The notes: generated by a model not told the origin, from the sequence alone. Positions 40,876-50,961 are shown, counted from the first letter of the stretch. The stretch: DNA of 64,000 nucleotides from Moesziomyces globuligerus (GCA_030849465.1 JARVLF010000013.1:558001-622000), one strand, 5' to 3'. Made by a program: numbers and translations.

Positions 40876-42552
40876 CTAACGAAGGAGAGGCTGGAACTCC
40901 TGCACCTGATACCACAGTTCCTTGCGGAGGTCTTCCTTGGTGATGCTCTCCTTTTGCATGTCGAAGTAGAAGAAGTCCGGATCGAGGCGAGGCGCACCCG
41001 GCTCATCATCCGGGTCGTGGTATGCAGCGAGGTAAGGGTGCTGCAGGCACTCTTCGACGGTGAGGCGGTTGCGCGGATCGAAGGTGAGCGTCTTCTGGAG
41101 GAAGTCGATCGCCTCGGGCGAGGCCTTAGGGAAGAGAGTGCGGAAGTCCCTGCGCTTGCGCAAGGGCATGGACCGGATGTAGTCCCTCGAGCGACGGCTG
41201 TTGATGTTGTGGAACTCCTCGAGCGTGGGTGTACCGAGCACATCAAGGATGAGCGACAGCTGCTGGTGGTAGTCGCGACCGGGGAACAGGGGACGGCCAG
41301 TGAGCATCTCGGCGAGGATGCAGCCGACGGCCCACACATCGATCGCTTTCGTGTACTGCTTGAAAGTGAGCATGATCTCGGGTGCGCGGTACCACCTCGT
41401 GGCGACGTATTCGGTCATGAAGCCCGTGTCCTGATCGGCGGTGAGCACGGAGCGGGCCAGTCCAAAGTCGCACACCTTGAGATCGCAGTTGGCGTTGAGC
41501 AGCACGTTGCTTGGCTTGAGGTCGCGGTGGATGACGTCGGCGCAGTGCATGGGCTTGAGCGCACGCAGCGTCTGGTAGGTGAAGTACTGACAGTGGTCGT
41601 CCGAGAGCTCCTGGGTGCGGATGACGCGGTGCAGGTCCGTCTCCATGAGCTCCTGAACGAGATAGACCTCGGTGAAGGCCTCGTACGTGCTGGGCTTGAT
41701 GATGTCGAGGATGCTGATGATGTTCTCCGAGACATCGCATTCTTGGAAGAAGCGAAGCAGCTTGAGCTCACGCAGCGTGCGCAGCGCAAACATCTGGTGC
41801 TCGAATGGTTGGATCTTCTTGATGGCCACCTTTTGGCCGGTGGCGCGATGGATGGCGCTGCACACGACGCCATAGGCACCCTCGCCGATGATCTCGCACA
41901 CCTTGTACTTGCTACCAACTCGGAAGCTGATGGCATTTTTGAATTTTTCGTTCCGCGAGAGAGGTTGTTGCGCAGCGGCGGCGTGGACGTGGTTCGCGTT
42001 GGCGTTTGCATGCGAAGCGGCAGCAGGCGCGGTCGATTGCGGGGCAGATGGGCGTGGCGGTTGCGGAGAACGAGGCGGCAGTTGTTTTTGCGCGTGGTGA
42101 GATTCGGCGGAAGCCCGAGACGATTTGACGATGGTTTCCATGTCAAAGCAGACATCGTCGACATCGCACGTCGGCGTCGAGGGTCCAGTGGAGATGATGG
42201 AAGCCAAAGAGTCGACCGACGAGGTGGAATGCGATTTGGACGGTGGACGATGAGATGGAGTGGCGACGGGGGCGGCCGGAAGATCCGAATGCGCGACGTC
42301 GGGATCACGATATTGCAACGGCCGTGATGAGGCGTTGGACATCAGGCCCGACACAGAGGTTGAAGCCACAGCATGGTGCGGACCGTGACCGTACAAATGA
42401 ACGTCGTCACGAAGACCATCGTTATAGCGATCGGCGATACGATGATGCGCGACCGGCGTTGTCGAGGAGTTGGCAATCGACATGTTGGACATTCCGTCGT
42501 GGAGGGCGGCGGCCGACGAGGAGTAGACGTTGGCGCGGTCGAGCGTGGCCAT
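40876..42552 (-). CDS. kpp6: Kpp6-type MAP kinase with long N-terminal extension
   Basis: 558 residues. The kinase domain begins near residue 216: IIGEGAYGVV (Gly loop), VAIKKI (Lys245), VIHRDLKPSNVLL, VCDFGLAR and TEYVATRWYRAPE. The activation motif T380-E381-Y382 puts it in the ERK/Fus3-Kss1 class. Residues 1-~205 are a Ser/Pro/His/Ala-rich extension absent from ordinary pheromone-pathway MAP kinases. In U. maydis this is the mark of Kpp6, which acts after mating in appressorium penetration, whereas its paralog Kpp2 has no extension. All catalytic residues are present. Assignment to Kpp6 rests on the extension plus a Fus3-like core and is strong but not proven. A pheromone response element lies 274 bp upstream. 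Confidence 0.9.
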   Translation of the reverse strand: MATLDRANVYSSSAAALHDGMSNMSIANSSTTPVAHHRIADRYNDGLRDDVHLYGHGPHHAVASTSVSGLMSNASSRPLQYRDPDVAHSDLPAAPVATPSHRPPSKSHSTSSVDSLASIISTGPSTPTCDVDDVCFDMETIVKSSRASAESHHAQKQLPPRSPQPPRPSAPQSTAPAAASHANANANHVHAAAAQQPLSRNEKFKNAISFRVGSKYKVCEIIGEGAYGVVCSAIHRATGQKVAIKKIQPFEHQMFALRTLRELKLLRFFQECDVSENIISILDIIKPSTYEAFTEVYLVQELMETDLHRVIRTQELSDDHCQYFTYQTLRALKPMHCADVIHRDLKPSNVLLNANCDLKVCDFGLARSVLTADQDTGFMTEYVATRWYRAPEIMLTFKQYTKAIDVWAVGCILAEMLTGRPLFPGRDYHQQLSLILDVLGTPTLEEFHNINSRRSRDYIRSMPLRKRRDFRTLFPKASPEAIDFLQKTLTFDPRNRLTVEECLQHPYLAAYHDPDDEPGAPRLDPDFFYFDMQKESITKEDLRKELWYQVQEFQPLLR

Positions 42553-44426
42553 GTTTGCAAGCAGGAGCAGGATGAGGGGAAGGGAAGGGATTCACGGCGT
42601 CAGTTAACGCGTTGTCTTACGCGGACGAGTGGACGCAGAGATTGGCGACGAGGAGCCGGTTGAACTCTATATAAGAGCAAGCTCGAAGCGGCAGATGCAA
42701 GGCGGGAAAGCGTGTCTCCAGGACAGGGGAATGAGGATCGAGATCAACTCGGACCCAAGCGCAAGCAAGGCGAAAGGAAGGCGGAGACAAGGCAGAGAGA
42801 TGAAAGGGAGAAGGGGAATGAAGAGACAAAGGGAATCGACTGAGCACGAAGAGACCAGGGCATAGATGAGTTCCATAGTATAAGAAGGAAGCGGCGCCAT
42901 ACTTCGATGAGCTTTGCAATGCACGATTTAGGGCACTAGGCTCCACTGTAGCTGCATGGTCGGCGCTGGTCAGGCTTCAGGGTCCATCCCGGCAGAGCAG
43001 GACGCTGGCCTGACATTTTGCACAAAGCGACAATGAGCGTGCCGGCCACCGCCCAGCGGGCTGGTTGCCTTGACCATTGCCGACAAAAGGCGGCCGTGCC
43101 AGCAGAGCGGACAAAGGAGAAGGAGGGGGGTGCGTGCGCGATACCGGGCCTGAGCGAGCTCGGAAAAGGTGGTTTCGCCCAGAAGACGGCCAAGTGTGAC
43201 GCATGAAAAGCATGTGGGACGTCGCACAGCCGGGGGCGGAGAGCGAATCGGGTCTGGTGGGCGCGCCGCAGTAACTTAGCAGCAGCGACGGAAGGTCGCA
43301 GAGCGCGGCGCCAAAGCTTGCGCCCGCTGCAACCGCCTTTCGATTGTGCCAATCTGGCGTTGCCAGTCACAGTTGTGGTTGACGAGGAAAAGAAAGGAGT
43401 GCAAGCGGGCGCATGATGGCGCTAACGCCCATGCATGCAGCCTTGCAGCTCGTGCAAACAGAAAATGAGAAAGGGATCGAGGGCGCTGCAATTCCGAGGC
43501 TCGGATTTGGCGCTGCCCCGAGGCTGAGAGCAGGCAACGGCGCCGAGCGCGGCAGAAATGCAGCCACGTTGCAGCTTCGGGTGCTCCCGCTGTCCACGCA
43601 GCAGAGGGCCCGAACACAGAGCGTCTAGCTGCAAGCCTGCAAGGAGGAAGGCGACCGTCGCAGCGCGCTACTGATGTGCAGGCCAAGCGCCGCCTTCCAC
43701 TGTGGAGTTCGACCCAAAAGCTGCACACAGCACAGCACCGTACTGCCCTGCTTCCGCTGTTGGAGAGAGGACGGATGAGAGGGACGGCAAAATCCAGGGG
43801 ATGAACCCTGTTCTGTTCGGAAGCCTGTGTGCGCCATGGCGAACCAAAGCTGCAAGCTGCAAAAAGGGGTCTCGCCGCACAACGCGTGCGCGTGTCCTTT
43901 TTTGGGGGAGTGGGTTGCGCTGCGCTGCGCAGCCCTTTGCCCAAACGCAAGTGTGCAAGTGTGCAAGTCCGCGGTCGCCAAATGCCTCGGCCGCGTGCAG
44001 CGTCGGAAGGGCCGAAGCGCGACTTCCTCCTCCGACGGGTCGAAGCAGAGCCTCGCAACTCGGAACAATGCTGAGGCTCGTCTTCCGCGACTGGAACCGA
44101 CAAAGTATCGACGGCACCGCGACGGAGACAAATGGGTCTTCGAGGATGCCATCCGGGCTTCTGTGGTGTGGGCCTAGATTGACTAGGCGTGCAGCGATGC
44201 CTCTCGGCAACGACGCAACAGCGCAACCACACAGCATTAGCGTCGGAGCGTCTCCACACCATGTCTGGTGACAACCCGAGCGTGGGCGTGCAGGCCGCTA
44301 GGACCGCTCTTCCGCCAACAACCGTGACGCTTGCCAGCGTGACAGCTGTCGGATCGGAGTGGGAAAACTCGGATACTAGATCGCCCGATCCCAGACTCGT
44401 AGCGCCCCGCACCCTGCAGTCTGCCA
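42553..44426. other. Large intergenic region upstream of kpp6
   Basis: 1,874 bp without a supported gene. The kpp6-proximal part has a TATATA-like stretch (42668-42675), purine-rich sequence and a pheromone response element. A minus-strand frame of 384 codons (43276-44430) is open but rich in Cys, Arg, Trp and His with no recognisable domain, and I read it as chance. A short GCAAGTGT-type tandem (about 43949-43970) is present. Confidence 0.5.
42826..42834 (+). promoter_or_regulatory. Prf1-type pheromone response element (ACAAAGGGA)
   Basis: Exact match to the 9-bp PRE bound by the HMG-box factor Prf1 in Ustilago maydis. It lies 274 bp upstream of the kpp6 start codon, in the orientation opposite to the gene. 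Function is inferred from position and exact match. Confidence 0.65.
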
Positions 44427-45013
44427 TCACCGATGCAAGAAAGCAACGGACATGATCCGAGCCTCTCTACCTCTCCACAACCGTCCCACCGCCCTTGTCG
44501 TTGAGACTCGAAGGCAATTCATCGCTAACACGTCGTCGCCGATGGATGCACTTACCGAATCTTTCGGACCGCTGCCGCCTGCGAGGCACTGTCAGGCGTC
44601 TGATCGATGTTGGTCACAGCTTTGTCGGCTTTAGCTTCGGCCTTGCCGCCACTGTCACCACCAGCGTGGGCGGGCATCATTGCCGTGTCGGTTGCAGTAC
44701 TCGTGTTGACCATCGTTGCGTTGCTATTCTGCTGATCAACTACGACTGCGTCTGGCGCCGGAACGCGGGTCTCTCCGTTGTTGGCTTGCGTATCGGAGAG
44801 ATCGAAAGGCGGCTGGTAGATTGACGAGGTGCGCTGATGGTGAGAATTCGGATGGTGAGAAGGAGGTTGCTGGAGCGTTCCAATGCTGGCATCTGAGCCG
44901 GGCACATGCGACTGAGCAACAGCCGAGGAGGGGAACATCTCTCTCATGCCTTCGCCCTCCTCTTCTCGCACCTTCATCCCCGTCAAAGCATCGAACGCGC
45001 TAAGGCCTGCCAT
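44427..45013 (-). CDS. Candidate small spliced gene, unknown function
   Basis: Exon 1 is 44556-45013, starting MAGLSAFDALTGMKVREEEG. A GTAAGT donor falls at 44555 just before an in-frame stop. The best acceptor I find (gtag, intron 44467-44555, 89 nt, the usual size here) gives exon 2 44427-44466 and a 165-residue protein ending SVAFLHR. Content is Gln/His/Ser/Asn/Asp-rich with no recognised domain, membrane segment or signal peptide. The exon 1 frame looks protein-like compared with neighbouring frames, but acceptor choice is uncertain; another acceptor would give a different tail. Confidence 0.4.
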
Positions 45014-45679
45014 CTTTAATCTTGAAGGCTTGAGATTGATAGCAAGTAGTCGTCGAGAGGTGAACAGAAGGAGCAGAGCGTGAGCAGAAGCACGATGGGT
45101 CTGATTACAGGCACTCTTCTGCCTTTCCAGCCAGCATCGGCCGCTCTCCGAACCCCAAAAAGAGAGCGACGCCCCAGTCGTGCACGTCAAAGGGGGCACC
45201 AACGCCTCTCGAGCAAGTAAAGTGGGCTCCGATAGAATGAAGATGTCTATCCTTGTGCGCACGCAGCTCCCGGCTCGTCCTTTTCATTTCATATCAGCTC
45301 CCACTGCCGCCACCAAATTCAAGCCAGGCGCAAGCGCACTCATTTTGTATCTCCGTACGAGGCGAAGGAGTTACGCCTCTTTGCAGCCGCGCGAGCAATG
45401 CATCTCTGACATCAAGTCACACGATGCTGCCATGGCTGATCACGGTTGGCTGCATGCTGAGCACGGATGCCCATGCATCCACATTGACCTGCAGTCTACC
45501 GTGACAAGCTCATCTGTCACTGCTCTCGGACCTGCTCAAGGCGACTCCTCGCAGCAGACAAATCGACGTCGACAAAGAACGTACATCTGTGTTCAAATTC
45601 GTCGAGGCAACTCTGTGTGTCAAATGAAAGCTATGTGGCCTTGGAGCGCCAGACTGTGCGCATCGAGATAGAGCGAGCT
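45014..45679. other. Intergenic region, no gene seen
   Basis: 666 bp between the candidate gene start and the stop of the membrane protein gene, both on minus. Frames found are short or mirror each other. No RNA gene seen. Confidence 0.5.
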
Positions 45680-47335
45680 TCAAAATCGGATGATGTCGTT
45701 GGCGTCTTGGGTGCTGATAGTCGACAGAACGCGGGGCTTCGTCGATTTGCGGCTCGAAGCGGGAGATGCGACGGCTGGAATGCCCTGGCTGTACGTGGCA
45801 CTGCGCTGGCGTATGGTGCTTGCCATCGAACGTCGCGGCGATAGAGCCGACGATCGACAAGGCGACTGGTCCTCCCATGCTATTGAATGGCCGTCCGAGA
45901 TATCCCCTGGGGCCAGCGCTACTCGAGGTGATGCATGGGGCTCGGGAGCGTAGATACCAGAGTAGTCGCTGTACTCGAAAGCTGAGTGTGGCTCGCTTGG
46001 ACCGGGCGAAGAGCGCATCGCATACTCTTCGGGGGTGGTAGTTGCGAATAGGGCAGGTTTGCGGAGGTGCGCACTTGATCGCCAGTGTGAGGGGATTCCA
46101 GGCTCCGTGTGCCCGAGACACGGGCGCTCACATGTGCTCTCGCCATCTTCGAACCATGTCGTTGAATCCAGCGAGTTAGGTGCCGTGATCGACAAAGGTC
46201 GGTCCGACCCAGCGCTCTGGCTAGTACGAGAAAAATCTGAAGGATCGATGCCCCTCGCGGCGGCCAATGCTGCGTTGTCCAGGCGGGTCTGCGATTTCCG
46301 TATCCTGTCCAGCAGGCCTTTGCTCTTGGCCTTGACGCTGCTTCTGCGTGTCGATGTGTCATTGACGTCGGGAGACGATGGCGTCGAGAGTAGACCGGAA
46401 TCGTCTAGTGCAGGCGCACCTTGCTCAGTGAGTCCAGACGATCGTACGCGATTCATGTAGTAGCTCAGACATCGCTCGATCTCTTTGTCTTCGCCGTCGT
46501 AGGTGGCCCTGTTCTTGACGCTGTCCCGTGCCTTGCCTGGAAGAAGCTCGGTCGTGGAAGAGAATGCCTCCTCGTAACATCTCGCTTCGCCCACCTCGGT
46601 TTTGTCTTGCACTGTGACAATGTTCTCGCGAGCGGACGGAAGCTCGAGCCCAGCATTGACAGTGGATAGCCCGCCCTGCTGGGGGCGCATCATCGAGAGG
46701 CTGATGTGCTCATGCTGAGTTGCTGGCTTTGATCTCGTCAGGATCGCAGATGCTGGCGTTAGCACATCGGCCTTCTCTCCGATGATACCGGGATGCCCTG
46801 CCTCCGGCCTCGAGGCTGGAGTCGTTGATTGCTTCGCATGTTTTCGACGCTTACGAAGAAGAAGAAAGTACAGGCCGACAAGGACAAACAGCGAAAAGAC
46901 CCCGCCTCCAATCGCACCGGGGAGAACCGCGGCGTTCGGACTTCCGACCCCTGAGGCAGGTGCTGACGTAGCCATCGAACCTTTGGCTAAGTTCACCCGG
47001 CTGTTTGCTTCCAGTGGCATGGAATGTGTCTCTGGAGCAGTGTCTGATGCTGCTGTAGCAGACAGTGAGTGAGAAGCGGACGATCCTTGCCCCTCTTGAC
47101 CCAGTGGAACAGCGCCCGCCTCTGGCAGTGCGCCCTGCTGCTGCGTTGAAGGTACTTGCGCATCGCTATTCTCCTTTGATTTGCCGCCGATCTCCGCGTC
47201 GACCCGACGTGCTGAGTCGGACGACTTACCATGCTTCTTGTTCTTTTTCTTGTGGTGTTGACTTCCATCTTTATCGTCCCTCCTCCAATGAAGCTTCGTT
47301 CGCTGCAAGCGAAGCCTTGGTTTAGTCCTGGCCAT
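45680..47335 (-). CDS. Single-pass membrane protein, unknown function
   Basis: 551 residues from the ATG at 47335 (MARTKPRLRL). One strong membrane segment (~residues 120-142, AIGGGVFSLFVLVGLYFLLL) is followed directly by KRRKHAK, which places the C-terminal ~400 residues in the cytosol. The N-terminal part (~120 residues) is Ser/Gln/Lys-rich without a cleavable signal. The tail is Ser/Thr/Pro-rich with short basic helices (GLLDRIRKSQTRLDNAALAA). Architecture resembles fungal Mid2/Wsc-like or other single-span cell-surface proteins, but no family domain is visible. It is the last gene before the secreted-protein cluster. An intron near the start cannot be excluded. Confidence 0.7.
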   Translation of the reverse strand: MARTKPRLRLQRTKLHWRRDDKDGSQHHKKKNKKHGKSSDSARRVDAEIGGKSKENSDAQVPSTQQQGALPEAGAVPLGQEGQGSSASHSLSATAASDTAPETHSMPLEANSRVNLAKGSMATSAPASGVGSPNAAVLPGAIGGGVFSLFVLVGLYFLLLRKRRKHAKQSTTPASRPEAGHPGIIGEKADVLTPASAILTRSKPATQHEHISLSMMRPQQGGLSTVNAGLELPSARENIVTVQDKTEVGEARCYEEAFSSTTELLPGKARDSVKNRATYDGEDKEIERCLSYYMNRVRSSGLTEQGAPALDDSGLLSTPSSPDVNDTSTRRSSVKAKSKGLLDRIRKSQTRLDNAALAAARGIDPSDFSRTSQSAGSDRPLSITAPNSLDSTTWFEDGESTCERPCLGHTEPGIPSHWRSSAHLRKPALFATTTPEEYAMRSSPGPSEPHSAFEYSDYSGIYAPEPHASPRVALAPGDISDGHSIAWEDQSPCRSSALSPRRSMASTIRQRSATYSQGIPAVASPASSRKSTKPRVLSTISTQDANDIIRF

Positions 47336-48116
47336 TGTCGTGTCGACAAGAATGCTGCGAAGTCGTACAAAGTGGAGTCTTGTGCTGATCCGGCACCAAT
47401 ATCTTGGCACCGACAGTGTTGCGAAAGGAGGGAGGGCTTGACCAAACCAAAGAAACCCATCTGGTCCGCGAGATGGTGTCTTTCGCTGAGCCTGAACGGC
47501 TTGTAAAGTTTTATGAAAGAGGGTTGGTGCTGAGATGGCACGCGACACGCTGCATGCAGATGCAAAAGGGCCATTTGGACGCTCTTTGAAGCAATTGCCT
47601 CCCAGCTCGGTCGTGAAGTGGGTACGAAACGCTTGTGAAGTACGCTCGCCATGAGATCAGTGTGGAATAAAGGAAACATCCCACAAAGCTTGTGACATTA
47701 GTTTTGAGGGCCCCTGTATCGTATGAAACCACCTCCCGGTCGCTTCGTGCGGCCACTTTCAACCGGAGTCCAGAGTTCAGTCCATAACTGCAAATGCGCG
47801 AAGCAAAGCTTCCGTGAGCATCAGCGAGGATTGTGCTGTAAGGGCATGTTGGATTGCTCTCCCCTTCTCATGATACAGTACGAGTATGTGTCTTGTGCAT
47901 TCTCACCCGGACTCGCCTGTCAAGATGCCAAGAGCGTGAGAAAGCAAGTCTCCGTCCGAAAGGATCGGCAGCAGCTCGGTTAGAGCAGTCGAGGCTGTCT
48001 CAATCTCTCGACTTCCATTCTTTCTTATAGCATCAAAAGACGCATAGACACTGCGGACAACGTACAGAAAGAAGGAAGTACCAGAGTGGTTTGAAGCAGA
48101 ACGCTAACAGAAACCT
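47336..48116. other. Intergenic region at the left edge of the secreted-protein cluster
   Basis: 781 bp, visibly less GC-rich than the housekeeping part. No supported frame, transposon end or repeat seen. Confidence 0.5.
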
Positions 48117-49178
48117 TTACGGGTCGAAATACGGAGGACGAGCAACATTTGGAGGCTTATGAGCGAGCTTCAAGGGGCAGTAGACCCAGTCACTGCCGTA
48201 TCTCGCTGTCACCCGGAGTACATTGAAACCTTCGAAGCGTTTGGCAACGTCCGACGTGGTGGCGAGTTCGATCGCGCCGATCAGTTGGAAGAAAGAGCCA
48301 ATGTCGCCTTGGCGCTCGAAGTTTCGCCACACAAACAGCTGATTTCGGACGTGTTGCATCCCCAGATTCATGCCTGCCTCTTCGTTCGCAAAGCGGGGAC
48401 TGGAAGCTGTCGGTCCGACTGGAAGTACGAAAACACCAGGCTCGATCTTGCGGAAATGCGACCTAGGTGTGACGAAGGTCTCGGATGCGAGTGCATTCGA
48501 TATTACTGGCTTGTCGCTCTGGAAGGGACGCACCACTACAGGCGTGAAACCCTTTCTGAACCGGCTGAGCTCTCCAAATACCCTAACTAGGATAGATTCC
48601 CGCTCTTCAATCGTCAGACTCGGTGGAGCCATGGCAAAGGAGGGGAGAACGGTGCTCTGAGGCGTCAGAGCTGGGTCAAGGGCCGGATAGGTGCGCTGCC
48701 GAGATCCCGAAGCGGAATCGATGGCTTCTCGCCCAGTGGCACCATCTGCTGACATCGTGTGCCTTTGACCGAGCATTAGGACTCGTGGATGAGACCAGCT
48801 GAGACGCGGAATGTTGCTGTCAGGATAACCAGGCGGCGTGAGATCGATTCTTTGCGGCTGAACTAGGCCATGGATGGGCTCGTTGTGCTGTTGAGACCCC
48901 GAAGTGCCTTCATAGAGGTCTTGAAACGGGGATACTACGGCAGATCCGGCGGTTGACTGAGCGTTAGAAGCGGACTCCACGACTTGATTCCCGGTCAGTT
49001 GTCCCATTCGAACGCTTGCATGAGGAAGCTCTCCGGTCTTCAGGAAGTTGGTCAGCCTTGTGTCGGCATCTCCGAGCTCGGACAAAGCTTGTATAGTCTT
49101 CCAAAACTCGTCGGTGCAGAAGCAGGTGCCTACGAGCGTAGCGATACAGAGAAGCAGAAGTGACTCAAAGCCGCGCAT
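48117..49178 (-). CDS. Secreted effector-like protein, long subfamily (member 1)
   Basis: 353 residues from the ATG at 49178. Signal peptide ~1-20 (MRGFESLLLLCIATLVGTCF) followed by TDEFWKTIQALSELGD, shared with the neighbour at 49818. The middle (~60-175) is disordered and variable, with the shared SGSQQ(H/R)N motif. A conserved C-terminal domain (~180-345) has PPSLTIEERESILVRVF, VVVRPFQSD, FRKIEPGVFVLPVG, GMNLGMQHVRNQLFVWR, FERQGD then FFQLIGAIELATT, and GSDWVY. Only one or two Cys in the mature protein, so no disulfide scaffold is expected. No known domain. Probably an effector secreted during plant colonisation, by analogy with clustered smut effectors; this role is inferred. Confidence 0.85.
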   Translation of the reverse strand: MRGFESLLLLCIATLVGTCFCTDEFWKTIQALSELGDADTRLTNFLKTGELPHASVRMGQLTGNQVVESASNAQSTAGSAVVSPFQDLYEGTSGSQQHNEPIHGLVQPQRIDLTPPGYPDSNIPRLSWSHPRVLMLGQRHTMSADGATGREAIDSASGSRQRTYPALDPALTPQSTVLPSFAMAPPSLTIEERESILVRVFGELSRFRKGFTPVVVRPFQSDKPVISNALASETFVTPRSHFRKIEPGVFVLPVGPTASSPRFANEEAGMNLGMQHVRNQLFVWRNFERQGDIGSFFQLIGAIELATTSDVAKRFEGFNVLRVTARYGSDWVYCPLKLAHKPPNVARPPYFDP

Positions 49179-49639
49179 CCTGAAGACGGATAGATTTGCA
49201 CAAAGACGTCTGTCGTCTATAGCGTATTCGATTCGAAGCAAACCCAAGCCGCCCTGTCTTGATCTTTATACACATGTTGTCTGCCAGATGAAGAAAGCGA
49301 GTCATCGAGCGTGGGTCCATCTTTCGTGGAGAAGGAAGACGAGGGAGCGCCCCTGTGCTCAAAATCAGGAGCACATCATCTCTGTTTCATATGTATATAT
49401 TATCTCGCCATACGGACCGGCCTCGGTCGGCGGTGATCCTGGTGCATCCAACAGGGGCGTTGCTACGCCTGAGTTGCACCAACAACATGAATGCTGCCAG
49501 CTCATACTGGCTCGTTAGGATGCAGCATCTGTATCACATTGACTTCGACAGAGTGAAATGGAATGAATAAGGCGCCGAATCCAGGACTGATAGAGAGCGG
49601 AACAAAGAGAATCGACGCCGGCCAGGAATCGGCATTGGA
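49179..49639. other. Intergenic region between cluster genes 1 and 2
   Basis: 461 bp. Holds the TATA-like box of member 1 and AT-rich DNA around 49380-49410. Faint similarity to the conserved effector domain may continue here from the relic at 49640-49760, but it is too weak to call. Confidence 0.4.
49265..49270 (-). promoter_or_regulatory. TATA-like box of cluster gene 1
   Basis: TATAAA on the minus strand, about 87-92 bp upstream of the ATG at 49178. Confidence 0.55.
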
Positions 49640-49760
49640 TTAACAGGACTCCCTCATGCTGGCGATATTATGCGCCACCCTGACCAAGAACTGCATCCGC
49701 TCCTCGGTAGCTAGACCCGGGGGATCAACGTCATCTGCGGCTGAATTGCGAGCAAACAAG
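49640..49760 (-). pseudogene. Decayed fragment of the effector C-terminal domain
   Basis: Minus-strand reading DPPGLATEERMQFLVRV aligns without gaps to PPSLTIEERESILVRV of the gene at 48117. By hand count about 30 of 48 nucleotides agree over this stretch. The frame stops at 49640-49642 and has no start or signal peptide of its own. It sits directly behind the stop of the gene at 49818. Interpreted as a relic of an extra paralog; short length makes this tentative. Confidence 0.4.
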
Positions 49761-49817
49761 GAAGTAGACACCCAAAAAGCTCGAAGCGCAACCTCCCATA
49801 AGCTTGAAATAACGGGC

Positions 49818-50882
49818 TTAGCTTGGGAAGCGACTGCTGTCTCGAACTTGGTAGACAAGCTTGTCGTCGCTGTAGACCCAGTCGCTGCCTATCGAAACGG
49901 ATGCCCGGGTTCGAGGCATGTTGAAGGGCATAAAAGCTTTAGCGACATCGGCTGTAGTTGCCAGTTCGAGAGCCCCGATCAGTTGGAGGAAAGTGCCCTG
50001 GTCTCCTTGACGCTCGAAGGTCCGCCACACGAAGAGCTGATTTCGAGCGGATTGCAGCCCCAGATTCATGCCGCCTTGTTCTCGTGAATAGTACCGATCA
50101 GCGTGCGGCCTTCCGATCGGTACGGCAAATATACCAGGCCGGATTTTGCGGAACAGAGCCCTAGGTGCGAGCAAGGTCTCGGTCACGAGTTCCTGCGACA
50201 TGACTTCGCTGTTCCCTCGGAAGGGATACACAACTATAGGGTATGGACCCTTCCTGGATTGGCTAATTTCCAGGAACGCGCTAGTCAGAATCGATTGTCG
50301 CCCTTCAACCGTGAGACTTGGAGGCATGCCGTCTACGGGGAGCACAATGCTCTCGGGAAGTCGAGAAACTGTGAAGTCCGACGATTGGGGCAGAGCTGAG
50401 CCGGAAACCGGGTTGCTATGTTGGTGAGACGCCGAGGCACCACCTTCGGCATTTCTTCCGTAGTGAATTCTTTCCATGACTGACTGCCACTCGTCTTGCG
50501 TCAAAATCTGAGGACTGCTTGGGTTCGGATGAGAAAAGCTGCTTCCCGGATCATCATGACCTGTCAGATCGATAAACGGCACGTTGCGTTGCTGAGACCC
50601 TGAAGCCTCTGCGACGGTATGCTGGGACGATGATGCTCCCGACGATCGGAAGATCGGGTTTTCAGAATGAGAAGCAGGCGCAATGAATCCGCCCTGGGCG
50701 TGACCTCGAGGGAGCGGATTTTCCTGAGGAAGGTCCCCAGTGTTCCAGAAGCGGATCACTCTTTCATCGTTCTGGTCGAGGTCAGCCAAAGCTTCTATAG
50801 CCTTCCAGTAGTCGTCGGTCCCGAAGCAGGTGCCAACGAGTGACAGCGACCAAAAGAGCAGCAGGAGCAGAAAGTAGCGCAT
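49818..50882 (-). CDS. Secreted effector-like protein, long subfamily (member 2)
   Basis: 354 residues. Signal peptide ~1-21 (MRYFLLLLLFWSLSLVGTCF), then TDDYWKAIEALADLDQ, parallel to member 1. Variable middle with ASGSQQRNVPFIDL. The C-terminal domain (~190-345) shows PPSLTVEGRQSIL, IVVYPFRGN, ALFRKIRPGIFAVPIG, GMNLGLQSARNQLFVWRTFE, FLQLIGALELATT and GSDWVY. Clear tandem duplicate of the gene at 48117: same length and conserved blocks throughout the C-terminal half, while the middle has diverged strongly. The pattern (conserved ends, fast middle) is usual for host-interacting proteins; selection was not measured. Confidence 0.87.
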   Translation of the reverse strand: MRYFLLLLLFWSLSLVGTCFGTDDYWKAIEALADLDQNDERVIRFWNTGDLPQENPLPRGHAQGGFIAPASHSENPIFRSSGASSSQHTVAEASGSQQRNVPFIDLTGHDDPGSSFSHPNPSSPQILTQDEWQSVMERIHYGRNAEGGASASHQHSNPVSGSALPQSSDFTVSRLPESIVLPVDGMPPSLTVEGRQSILTSAFLEISQSRKGPYPIVVYPFRGNSEVMSQELVTETLLAPRALFRKIRPGIFAVPIGRPHADRYYSREQGGMNLGLQSARNQLFVWRTFERQGDQGTFLQLIGALELATTADVAKAFMPFNMPRTRASVSIGSDWVYSDDKLVYQVRDSSRFPS

Positions 50883-50961
50883 GCCGTCGAGAGTTGCTTA
50901 GTACAAAGATGCAGGGAGGCAATGTGGTACGTTCCTCAGGACAAATCCAAGCAGCCCAGTC

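Noticed and set aside
40954..42327. Plus-strand frame of 457 codons opposite kpp6
   Set aside because: Antisense to a well-recognised kinase; composition mirrors kinase codons and shows no domain.
43276..44430. Minus-strand open frame of 384 codons upstream of kpp6
   Set aside because: Very rich in Cys, Arg, Trp, His and Ala, with no domain or hydrophobic pattern; overlapping frames on both strands are also open, as expected in GC-rich non-coding DNA.
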